A stretch of 5,091 nucleotides of DNA from an uncultured Prevotella sp. (GCA_937877595.1 CALFIY010000084.1:1-5091); one strand, 5' to 3'; positions 1 through 4,955 are shown, numbered from the stretch's first letter. Program-made: numbers and translations. The notes: generated from the letters alone by a model not told the origin.

Positions 1-51
1 GATGGCCCGAAAAAAGTTCGATAATTTTAACGGGTAGTCTACTACAAGGAT

Positions 52-88
52 ACGGCAATAGATTGGTTTTCAATCCGTTGCCGTTTTT
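52..88 (+). terminator. Rho-independent terminator near left edge
   Basis: Bases 52-58 (ACGGCAA) pair with 78-84 (TTGCCGT) and 61-65 (GATTG) pair with 71-75 (CAATC), giving a 12-bp stem with a small internal bulge and a 5-nt loop, followed by a T run (84-88). The T run is only on the plus-strand side, so it should end a plus-strand transcript entering from the left of the window. Short open frames at 1-24 and 2-37 could be the tail of such a gene but are too short to identify. Confidence 0.75.
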
Positions 89-100
89 CGTTTCTCAAAA

Positions 101-121
101 TTGGCGTGATTTTGGCGTGAT
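101..121. repeat. Two 10-bp direct repeats TTGGCGTGAT, 11-bp period
   Basis: TTGGCGTGAT occurs at 101-110 and again at 112-121, one base apart, so the copies sit on the same face of the helix. This spacing is typical of paired protein-binding sites. Near the end of an integrated element they could be integrase arm-type or excisionase sites, but they do not match the 11-bp repeats at the integrase end, so the role is a guess. Confidence 0.5.
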
Positions 122-207
122 AGTGATTTTTTGACAGAAAAACCGCTCGAAACTGTGGATAGTTCCGCGCGGTTCGTTGCGTTATTAATACACCCCTTCG
201 GGCACTA

Positions 208-238
208 CAAAGGTAGCCAAATTTTTCGGGATTGCAAG
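208..238 (-). promoter_or_regulatory. Bacteroides-type promoter pointing out of the left end
   Basis: On the minus strand TACCTTTG (bases 215-208) is a perfect match to the Bacteroides -7 consensus TAnnTTTG. CTTG (238-235), one mismatch from the -33 TTTG, lies exactly 19 bp upstream. No convincing start codon follows within the window, so any transcript would run off the left edge across the 52-88 hairpin. It may serve the gene beyond the left end or make a noncoding RNA. Confidence 0.55.
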
Positions 239-248
239 AGGATGGCGG

Positions 249-312
249 CTGCATCCTCCGGCCATCGCTGCGGCCAGCATCCGGCCTGCATCTTCCGGCA
301 TCGCTGCGGCAA
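249..312. repeat. GC-rich direct repeat pair with inverted repeats
   Basis: A 27-28 bp sequence starting CTGCATC(C/T)TCCGG is present at 249-276 and, with one base deleted and few changes, at 286-312. Around it are inverted repeats such as GATGGC (241-246) with GCCATC (261-266), and the area could fold when single-stranded. The 37-bp period is not a multiple of three, so a peptide repeat is unlikely. A replication origin is one possible role but no nick site is recognised. Confidence 0.5.
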
Positions 313-509
313 TACCCCGTATTTGGGCTTTATTTCGTTTCTGCGGGCTTTTCCGCCTGCGGTGGTAGTCCTATACCTTTTTGCCCTCCGCTGCGATTTA
401 CGCCCCTTTATTTTCGTTCTACGCGCGTTTTTTATATGCATCCGAAAAATCCGAATTTTGTGGGGGGGGGCGGTGGCGGTTCTGCCTCTGCCTGTCGGTT
501 CCTCCGGCC

Positions 510-773
510 CTAAAAGGATGGTTCCCACGGTGTCGGCTCCCACGGTTTATCCTCCGGCCACGGCATCTGGGTCCAATCGTTGACCTCTGGCCAATCCTCG
601 GCCTTTTCCCAATCTTCGACCTCTGGCCAATCTTCGGACTTTGGCCAATCATCGTCTCCCCAATCCTCGGACTTTGGCCAATCATCGCTCTTGCTTCGCT
701 CTTGCTTCGCTCGGAGTTCGGGCGATATTCCACGCCCTTTTTTAATGCCCTCGGAAACTTCGGATTTTCTCAT
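510..773 (-). CDS. Possible Trp-rich acidic repeat protein, in frame with rep
   Basis: This 87-residue reading frame starts at an ATG preceded by AAAAAAAGG, five bases upstream, and ends in TAG. The product is unrecognised. Residues 2-12 hold the last of three KSEFSDGIKKG-like repeats. Residues 29-62 are hexapeptide repeats of the type DWPKSE, DWPEVE and DWEKAE, and the tail is a Pro-Trp-rich stretch ending PWEPSF. The frame is the same as that of the upstream replication gene and stays open back to its TGA stop (864-866), so the region could be a separate small gene, a decayed C-terminal extension of Rep, or product of stop-codon readthrough. Repeat lengths in multiples of three and silent-type differences favour past or present translation. 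Repetitive DNA opens several frames here, so the call is uncertain. Confidence 0.4.
   Translation of the reverse strand: MRKSEVSEGIKKGRGISPELRAKQERSKSDDWPKSEDWGDDDWPKSEDWPEVEDWEKAEDWPEVNDWTQMPWPEDKPWEPTPWEPSF
564..686. repeat. 18-bp tandem repeat array, seven units
   Basis: Units are 564-581, 582-599, 600-617, 618-635, 636-653, 654-668 (15 bp) and 669-686. The common core is CTCTGGCCAATC(C/T)TCG. Units 636-653 and 669-686 are almost identical over their full length. The array is followed by an 11-bp tandem repeat (GCTCTTGCTTC at 687-697 and 698-708). All unit lengths in the array are multiples of three, and the minus strand reads as hexapeptides beginning Asp-Trp. Repeats of this kind beside a replication gene could also be iteron-like binding sites. 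Confidence 0.8.
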
Positions 774-863
774 AATGCCTTTTTTTATACCGTCAGAAAA
801 TTCAGATTTTGCCTTTTTTATACCACCCGAAAAATCCGCTTTTTTGGGGCAGAAGCCACGCCC

Positions 864-1796
864 TCAGCGGGCCGCCGCCTCCGCTATCTTCCTGTCCAAC
901 TCGGTGACTGCATCGCTCTGGACAGTCAGCCCCATACCAGAGACACAGGCAGCCTTGACCGTCTTTCTCATATCATAAGCCTGCTTCTTGGTAATGTCGC
1001 CTCGGCGCTGCATCTCCTGTATTTGTTCCAACATCGCCGCTTCCCCGCCCACTTTCTCAACCAAGGCCAGGCGGGCCGCCTTGTCAAACTCTTTTTTGCT
1101 TCTCATCGCTTCTGGATTTATCGTTATCAACTTAACCTTGTGGATATCTCGGTAGGATTGCAGCCACATGCCGCTGACTTTGCTATAAAAACGCTCTTCG
1201 CTCAGGTCTGCCGCCGTCACTCTCGGCTCTTGCAGGTAGTGTGAAAGCCACTTGGTAAACCTCCGCTCATACCTCAAAATATTCTCAGTTCTGCAAACCT
1301 CTGGCACATATCCGCCCGCCGCCCTCGCCTCCCGTGCCTTATCATAGAAGGCCAGACGGCCAGAGCCTTGCTTGTAGTAAACCCCGCTCGGCTCTTCAAG
1401 GCGGCTTGCATACCTCAACACTCCCAAGTGGTTAAAATAGACCTCTGGCGGGTGCTGCATGAAGAGATTGTGCCCCACATCAAGACGAGTGACCGCCGCC
1501 CGCTCAATAGGCAGGTGCAAGGTGTCTGAAAGCCGCTCTATTGCCCGCCCTGTCTCGGCTCGGTCAAGTTCGTGCACATTGTCCCCAAGGTGCCACTTGC
1601 AAAGACTGCCCCTCGTTACCCTCGCCGCCCCCTCGTCAAGAGACACAGTCAGCCCGCCCACTCTGCCTACAACACCAAAAACCCCGCCCCTCTCATAGGT
1701 GCTTGTTATCTCGTCAAGATATTGGCTCGTCTCTTCCAAGAAAGAAACGCCCTGCACCTCGTGACGGCTCAACTTCATTGTAACTGTGTCATACAT
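864..1796 (-). CDS. Replication initiator, phage/plasmid gene II/X family
   Basis: The 310-residue product resembles the replication proteins of filamentous phages and related rolling-circle plasmids (gene II/X family), which nick one strand of the origin and stay covalently attached to start single-strand displacement. Family signatures visible are TRLDVGHN (103-110), the GSGRLAFYDK stretch (144-153, as in the family's R-x-x-x-(Y/F)-Y-D-K) and LRYERRF (174-180). The C-terminal 80 residues are helical, charged and less conserved. The catalytic tyrosine cannot be assigned by eye. I chose the ATG at 1796; a TTG at 1829 in the same frame would add 11 residues without family resemblance. It is the third gene of the xis-like operon, 56 bp after its neighbour, with an inverted repeat GTTAC-N7-GTAAC just ahead of the start. 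The frame continues open past the TGA for 117 codons. Confidence 0.82.
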   Translation of the reverse strand: MYDTVTMKLSRHEVQGVSFLEETSQYLDEITSTYERGGVFGVVGRVGGLTVSLDEGAARVTRGSLCKWHLGDNVHELDRAETGRAIERLSDTLHLPIERAAVTRLDVGHNLFMQHPPEVYFNHLGVLRYASRLEEPSGVYYKQGSGRLAFYDKAREARAAGGYVPEVCRTENILRYERRFTKWLSHYLQEPRVTAADLSEERFYSKVSGMWLQSYRDIHKVKLITINPEAMRSKKEFDKAARLALVEKVGGEAAMLEQIQEMQRRGDITKKQAYDMRKTVKAACVSGMGLTVQSDAVTELDRKIAEAAAR

Positions 1797-1808
1797 CGTA
1801 CCCGCTCG

Positions 1809-1825
1809 GTTACAAAATCGGTAAC
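1809..1825. promoter_or_regulatory. Inverted repeat GTTAC-N7-GTAAC ahead of rep
   Basis: GTTAC at 1809-1813 and GTAAC at 1821-1825 form an inverted repeat 12 bp upstream of the rep start codon. In RNA it would make a weak 5-bp stem next to the ribosome-binding region. The same pentamers cluster around the integrase promoter, so a shared regulator is possible but unproven. Confidence 0.35.
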
Positions 1826-1852
1826 TCAAAACAACTTAATATTAGCAAGTCT

Positions 1853-2359
1853 TCAAAACAGGCAGTTTTCCCGCTCTGGAAATGCCGCCGCCCTCAAGCG
1901 CTGCATTTCGGCAATTAGTCGCCCTTGCACAAAGTCGGCATATAGTCGCTTCTTTTCGTTTTTCATGCCTCTGGCCACAAATACCTCAACTGTCCCGCCC
2001 ACATCGGCAGACCGCCCCAAGAAGTCATAATTTTTGAAGACAAACAGTAGTGCATCGCCCGTACCTCGGAAGTCACCAAAGCCCGTGTCTGGCCTCAACT
2101 CGGTAACAAACAGGCTGCTTACATTTTTGCCCTTGATAGTCAGGCTCCTGTCTGCCTTGGACTTCACCGCCTCGTTGAATTGTGGTGTCGGTATCTCGTT
2201 GCAGTAAATATACAGGTCGCCTTGCTCGGCCTTCGGGCCGCTCTTCGTGCATCGCTCCCGCTCAAAGTACGGGTAACTTCGTGTTGAGGCCAGACAGTCA
2301 AGGCGTGTCTTCGCGCTCCCAGACAGGTGCTCAAACTTGTAGTAGTCGGTCAGATACAT
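1853..2359 (-). CDS. Conserved-looking protein of unknown function, 168 aa
   Basis: I do not recognise a named family. The start is the ATG at 2359, which follows the TGA of the HTH gene by one base (TGATATG), so translation is very likely coupled; upstream in-frame codons only overlap the HTH gene. The N-terminus MYLTDYYKFE is followed by a stretch with two cysteines (22 and 37), a mixed charged centre with SLTIKGKNVSSLFV (72-85), a Gly-rich turn GFGDFRGTGDALLFVF (93-108) and VEVFVARG (124-131), then a basic helix ending AEMQRLRAAAF. No signal peptide or membrane segment is seen, so it is probably cytoplasmic. Its position between the HTH gene and rep suggests a role in replication or its control, for example as an accessory or single-strand DNA-binding protein. 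That is inference from position only. Confidence 0.75.
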   Translation of the reverse strand: MYLTDYYKFEHLSGSAKTRLDCLASTRSYPYFERERCTKSGPKAEQGDLYIYCNEIPTPQFNEAVKSKADRSLTIKGKNVSSLFVTELRPDTGFGDFRGTGDALLFVFKNYDFLGRSADVGGTVEVFVARGMKNEKKRLYADFVQGRLIAEMQRLRAAAFPERENCLF

Positions 2360-2360
2360 A

Positions 2361-2645
2361 TCAAAGGCCCTCCCGTACCACAAAAGCCGCTGCCGCTGCC
2401 TCGGCCTCGCTCTCGGCATTGTACCTGTTCTGCTTCAACCACGCCTCAACCTCGGCTCGGTCAAAATAGATATTCTTTCCGTTTGGCTTGTAGTGGGGTA
2501 TCTGGCGGCTGCAAGTCATCTTATACAGGTGACTTTTGCTCAACCCCGTCAGCGCTGCCACATCGTCAAAGGTCAGTACATTTTTTGCTGCAAGTAGTGT
2601 GTTTCGCTCAATCCTGTTCAACTGTTCAATAATCGCCGTTTCCAT
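2361..2645 (-). CDS. Excisionase-like helix-turn-helix DNA-binding protein
   Basis: The 94-residue product has the layout of the MerR-type HTH (HTH_17) proteins common on Bacteroidetes mobile elements. A short N-terminal helix METAIIEQLNRIER is followed by the HTH at 25-48 (LTFDDVAALTGLSKSHLYKM), the wing PHYKPNGKNIYFDRAEVEAWL (50-70) and a variable Ala/Glu-rich tail. Such proteins act as excisionases, bending the attachment site to steer the integrase toward excision, or as small regulators. The ATG at 2645 is preferred because family members begin with this helix; an in-frame GTG at 2735 would add 30 residues of low-complexity Thr/Ala sequence. It is the first gene of the three-gene operon leading to rep, so one promoter could couple excision with replication. 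Confidence 0.8.
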   Translation of the reverse strand: METAIIEQLNRIERNTLLAAKNVLTFDDVAALTGLSKSHLYKMTCSRQIPHYKPNGKNIYFDRAEVEAWLKQNRYNAESEAEAAAAAFVVREGL

Positions 2646-2739
2646 ATTCTTGGTTTTTCTCGTTGAGGCCGTCAGGCTCGCCGTGCAAGTGGCTGCCGTC
2701 TTCGCCTCGGTGCTCACCGTCTGCCGTGCTTGCACTCAT
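2626..2739 (-). CDS. Possible 37-codon leader ORF overlapping the HTH gene start
   Basis: An ATG at 2739 opens a 37-codon frame with product MSASTADGEHRGEDGS..., rich in Gly, Asp, Glu and His, ending in a TGA at 2626-2628, 17 bases inside the HTH gene. It is the first ATG downstream of the candidate promoter at 2758-2791. If translated it would carry ribosomes over the HTH start codon and could control it by coupling. No family is recognised, the ribosome site is unremarkable, and chance occurrence is quite possible. Confidence 0.25.
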   Translation of the reverse strand: MSASTADGEHRGEDGSHLHGEPDGLNEKNQEYGNGDY

Positions 2740-2757
2740 CGGCTCTGGTTTACGGTG

Positions 2758-2791
2758 CAAAGTTCAGAAAGAAGCAAAACGAAAAACAGTG
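2758..2791 (-). promoter_or_regulatory. Candidate promoter for the HTH-orf168-rep operon
   Basis: On the minus strand GAACTTTG (2765-2758) differs from the -7 consensus TAnnTTTG at one base. The -33 element is poor: the T-rich segment around 2785-2791 lies at the right distance but lacks a clean TTTG. It is the best candidate in the 180-bp gap ahead of the operon. A weak promoter would fit one that needs an activator or is normally repressed. Confidence 0.35.
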
Positions 2792-2828
2792 TAGAATAGT
2801 GGTTTTGATAGTGTACGATAAGACAAGA

Positions 2829-2851
2829 AAAGCACCCTTTTGAGGTGCTTT
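2829..2851 (-). terminator. Terminator of the int-orf255 operon
   Basis: AAAGCACC (2829-2836) and GGTGCTTT (2844-2851) form a perfect 8-bp stem with a 7-nt loop, lying 3 bases past the stop codon of the 255-residue gene. On the minus strand the stem is followed by TCTTGTCTT, a moderately T-rich tail. It would separate the integrase operon from the HTH-rep operon. Confidence 0.7.
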
Positions 2852-2854
2852 CCG

Positions 2855-3622
2855 TCAGTCTTCAAAGAGTTTGTCTATTGATTGCTTCCAAGGCCGTGCC
2901 GTCTTCGTGTACTGTTTATTTTGGTAGGCCGCTGCATCTAATCTTGTCAGCCCCAAGAAACGGCCTAAAGCGCCCCAAGGCGGTGCACTATACTTGCCAC
3001 TATACAGGCGCGTGCAAAGGTATGCCGCTGCCGCCTTTGCCCCGTGAAAACCCGTTACCCACTTATAACGCCCCGTTGAGGTCTCGGCCAGATATCCCGC
3101 TGCCAAGGCCCGCCCGAACACCCGCCTTGCCTCTGGCGTGTCAATGTCGGTGGGTAAAATCAATTCTTTGGCCGTTTTTAGGCGATTTGAGCCACTTTCC
3201 CCGCCACTCTGGTGTTGGTGTTCACTCCACTCGTTTAAGCCCCTTAAAATACGGTTTCTGGCCGATTCGTCAAACGCCGCTGCCGCCTCGGTTACATCGG
3301 CCACAATTTGCCGCCTCAGTAACTCGGTGTCGGTGGTTTGCACCTGTACTGCCACTATCTCGCCGTCACTCCACTTGGCAGACACCCGCTCTTGCTCTTT
3401 GCAGTAGAAAGCCTCTATCAAGGCCGCCTGCCGCTGCAAATTCGTTTCCCGTGAAAGCCGCCGTACAAGTAGCCGGATATTGACAGGGCTTGTGATTAGT
3501 TTCTCGGTGGCCTTTTCGGGTATCGCTGCCTGTATCTTGGCCTCAACTTCATCGTAATACTGCCGTGCCTGTTCCGCTCTGGAAGCGGCCTCGGCTTCGT
3601 GTGTGTTGTTTTCTGGTTTCAT
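2855..3622 (-). CDS. Mobile-element protein of unknown function, 255 aa
   Basis: No function is known to me. The start ATG at 3622 lies 3 bases after the integrase stop codon, so the two genes are cotranscribed and probably coupled. The N-terminal part (1-155) is hydrophilic, largely helical and rich in Ala, Glu and Arg. The C-terminal part (about 158-255) looks like a compact domain: TPEARRVFGRALAAGYL (162-178), a turn TGRYKWVTGF (183-192), a helix GAKAAAAYLCTRLY (194-207), then WGALGRFLGL (216-225) and an end SIDKLFED. This pattern resembles C-terminal domains of uncharacterised proteins on Bacteroidetes mobile elements, from memory only. No membrane segment or catalytic motif is evident. 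A DNA-binding or accessory recombination role is plausible from the position after int. Confidence 0.8.
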   Translation of the reverse strand: MKPENNTHEAEAASRAEQARQYYDEVEAKIQAAIPEKATEKLITSPVNIRLLVRRLSRETNLQRQAALIEAFYCKEQERVSAKWSDGEIVAVQVQTTDTELLRRQIVADVTEAAAAFDESARNRILRGLNEWSEHQHQSGGESGSNRLKTAKELILPTDIDTPEARRVFGRALAAGYLAETSTGRYKWVTGFHGAKAAAAYLCTRLYSGKYSAPPWGALGRFLGLTRLDAAAYQNKQYTKTARPWKQSIDKLFED

Positions 3623-3625
3623 ATC

Positions 3626-4819
3626 TTAGTCGGTAAAGAGGTTATCAAGAAGGGACACCGCCTCGGCTTTCTTGCTATTGACTATCTTGGCATATATCTG
3701 GGTAGTGGCTACATTGGTATGCCCCAAGAGTTTTGACACCGTGTAGAGGTCTGCCCCCGCCGTCAGTTCGAGTGTTGCAAAGGTATGCCGTGCCACATGA
3801 AAAGTTACCTTCTTGTTGAGGTCTGCCGCTGCCGCCCACTCCCTCACCTTCATGTCGGTGAAGCCGTCACTATTCGGCAGGTTGAAGACCTTATCTCCCC
3901 GCCCCGCCTTGCCCTGCTCTGGCAGGTGCTTTCTGGCCTCTGCCCCAATAGGCAGGTAAAGAGGCCGCCTCGTCTTCTTGACTATCAGGCCGTCAATAAA
4001 GCACCGCTCACCGTCAGCCACTATATTGCCCCATGTCAGCGCCTTAATGTCAGAAAGCCTCAACCCCGTGAAGCAAGAAAAGAGAAAGGCCGCCCGTATG
4101 TCCCTGCCGCCGTATGTTCTGCCGCCGACTTGGCGGGATATGCCCTTTTCTGGAAACGGTGTGTTTATAAGCGACCTCAACTCGTCAGCCGTCAGGTACT
4201 CCCGCTTGCTCTCGCCGCCCTTGATTTTGTCGCCGCTCGGTATCTCGTCAAAGGGATTGGAAGCAATACACCCCGCCGCCTTGGCCGCCTTCAAGACGGT
4301 GCTAAACATAGAACAGTAGCCTTGTGCCGTCAGGGGGCTTAAAGTCTTGCCGTACTGTGTTATATACTCGTTTTGCATGAAGTCAATAAAGCCAAGGCAG
4401 AAGCGCTTGTCAATCATCTTCAAAGTGACCTTGTCGCCCCTGTATGCTTTCAGTATCTTTTTGAGATTTGGCACTATCCCGCCGATTCTCTTTCCACGCC
4501 TGTCTCGGTCTGCTTGGTAGGTGTCAAGCCAATCTGAAAGCAATATCCTGCCCTTGGCGGGATTGATTTTTATTCCCGCCTCACTATTGGCAAGTTCAAT
4601 TATCATCTGACTTTTGACGGCATTGGCGGCCTGCATGGTATTGGCGTTTTGGGCCTTGGCCGCTTCGCTTGTCTCTGGCACAAGATACAACTTCAAGAAC
4701 TTGTACGACCTCTGGCCGTCTTTGTAGATATCCAAGTAAATTGATTGATTGCCGCCCTTGACTGCCTTGGTACGGATTCTGACAGGCTCTTTTGCCTTGA
4801 TAGACTTTTTCTTTGCCAT
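3626..4819 (-). CDS. int: Tyrosine recombinase (site-specific integrase)
   Basis: The 397-residue product is a full-length phage-type integrase that would catalyse integration and, with an excisionase, excision of the element. Residues about 10-80 look like the arm-site DNA-binding domain of Bacteroidetes integrases, 90-190 like the SAM-like core-binding domain, and 205-390 are the catalytic domain. The expected residues are all visible: Arg254 in TGLRLSD, Lys282 in VKKT, His341 and Arg344 in HVARHTF, His367 in LLGHTN and the nucleophile Tyr376 in TTQIYAKI, so the enzyme should be active. The ATG start is preceded by an A/T-rich leader without a Shine-Dalgarno site, as is usual in this phylum. 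The gene lies next to the right end of the element, as integrases commonly do, and leads an operon with the 255-residue protein. Confidence 0.96.
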   Translation of the reverse strand: MAKKKSIKAKEPVRIRTKAVKGGNQSIYLDIYKDGQRSYKFLKLYLVPETSEAAKAQNANTMQAANAVKSQMIIELANSEAGIKINPAKGRILLSDWLDTYQADRDRRGKRIGGIVPNLKKILKAYRGDKVTLKMIDKRFCLGFIDFMQNEYITQYGKTLSPLTAQGYCSMFSTVLKAAKAAGCIASNPFDEIPSGDKIKGGESKREYLTADELRSLINTPFPEKGISRQVGGRTYGGRDIRAAFLFSCFTGLRLSDIKALTWGNIVADGERCFIDGLIVKKTRRPLYLPIGAEARKHLPEQGKAGRGDKVFNLPNSDGFTDMKVREWAAAADLNKKVTFHVARHTFATLELTAGADLYTVSKLLGHTNVATTQIYAKIVNSKKAEAVSLLDNLFTD

Positions 4820-4825
4820 AATTTT

Positions 4826-4895
4826 GTTACTGCTTATATGTTACCCGCCACAAAGATAATGCTTTTTTTGATTCGAGTAACAAACGAGTAACAAA
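4826..4895. promoter_or_regulatory. Clustered GTTAC/GTAAC sites around the int promoter
   Basis: GTTAC lies at 4826-4830 and 4840-4844, and the inverted form GTAAC at 4877-4881 and 4888-4892, two on each side of the -7 element. The right pair is part of an 11-bp tandem repeat CGAGTAACAAA (4874-4884, 4885-4895), with a weaker third unit sharing TAACAAA at 4899-4905. The arrangement fits operator sites or integrase arm sites that would also allow autoregulation of int. Confidence 0.5.
4851..4884 (-). promoter_or_regulatory. Promoter of the int operon
   Basis: On the minus strand TATCTTTG (4858-4851) matches the Bacteroides -7 consensus exactly, and TTTG (4884-4881) supplies the -33 element with 22 bp between them, at the long end of the accepted range. 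The -7 element is 31 bp upstream of the int start codon. The -33 element overlaps the first 11-bp repeat, so a protein bound there could block transcription. Confidence 0.7.
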
Positions 4896-4955
4896 AAATA
4901 ACAAATAATAATCAAACAATAAGAAAAGAAGCACCCTTTACAGGCACATGAAAAA

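Larger units (their letters stand above)
89..509. other. Gene-free left block downstream of rep
   Basis: No credible gene is seen here. Open frames exist on both strands, but they lack ATG starts in sensible places, overlap one another and show no recognisable motif. The block holds the 10-bp direct repeats, the outward promoter, the GC-rich repeat pair, small hairpins such as GCGG (343-346) with CCGC (353-356), one copy of the dispersed ~34-bp repeat (about 426-459) and a run of nine G at 462-470. Lying downstream of a rolling-circle replication gene, this is the natural place to look for an origin or for the attachment arm of the element. Confidence 0.5.
426..845. repeat. Four dispersed copies of a ~34-bp repeat
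   Basis: Plus-strand copies sit at about 426-459, 734-768, 777-810 and 811-845. Each has a T6-T8 run, then ATA or AAT, a short variable part, then roughly GAAAAATCCG followed by TTTT. The two right-hand copies are directly adjacent. Read on the minus strand, the three right-hand copies share one frame and encode variants of K(S/A)(E/D)(F/V)S-x-GIKK, with several changes between copies at third codon positions (TCG/TCT/TCC for Ser, GGT/GGC for Gly, ATA/ATT for Ile). The leftmost copy encodes NSDFSDAYKKR in a different frame. Confidence 0.6.

Noticed and set aside
1..30. Match between CCCGAAAAAA near position 6 and CCCAAAAAAA near 5014 as a possible attachment-site repeat
   Set aside because: The similarity is short, A-rich and imperfect, and a core at 5014 would not explain where the lepA sequence breaks off. 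No better direct repeat joining the two ends was found by eye.
10..30. GTTCGATAA at the left edge as a tRNA T-loop, suggesting a tRNA attachment site
   Set aside because: The flanking stem would be only A-T pairs, and no acceptor or CCA end follows.
42..254. A 70-codon minus-strand frame across the left end
   Set aside because: Its only ATG lies upstream of the promoter at 208-238, so the transcript from that promoter would not contain the start. Motif-free product.
205..441. A basic, Arg-rich minus-strand frame (MHIKNARRTKIKGRKSQRR...)
   Set aside because: The ATG at 441 falls inside one of the dispersed repeats, the frame ends over the outward promoter, and no family is recognised. Composition follows the GC-rich repeats rather than a protein pattern.
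564..686. CRISPR array
   Set aside because: The 18-bp units are directly adjacent with no unique spacers, and no cas gene is present.
381..1244. A 287-codon open frame on the plus strand
   Set aside because: It runs antisense through the well-supported rep gene and across the repeat arrays. The product is low-complexity and hydrophobic with no recognisable domain, as expected from repeats kept open in several frames.
1837..1844. TAATATTA just upstream of rep, similar to the nick site of geminivirus-type Rep proteins
   Set aside because: The Rep here is of the gene II/X type, not the geminivirus type, and the 8-base AT palindrome has no flanking stem. Probably chance in AT-rich intergenic DNA.
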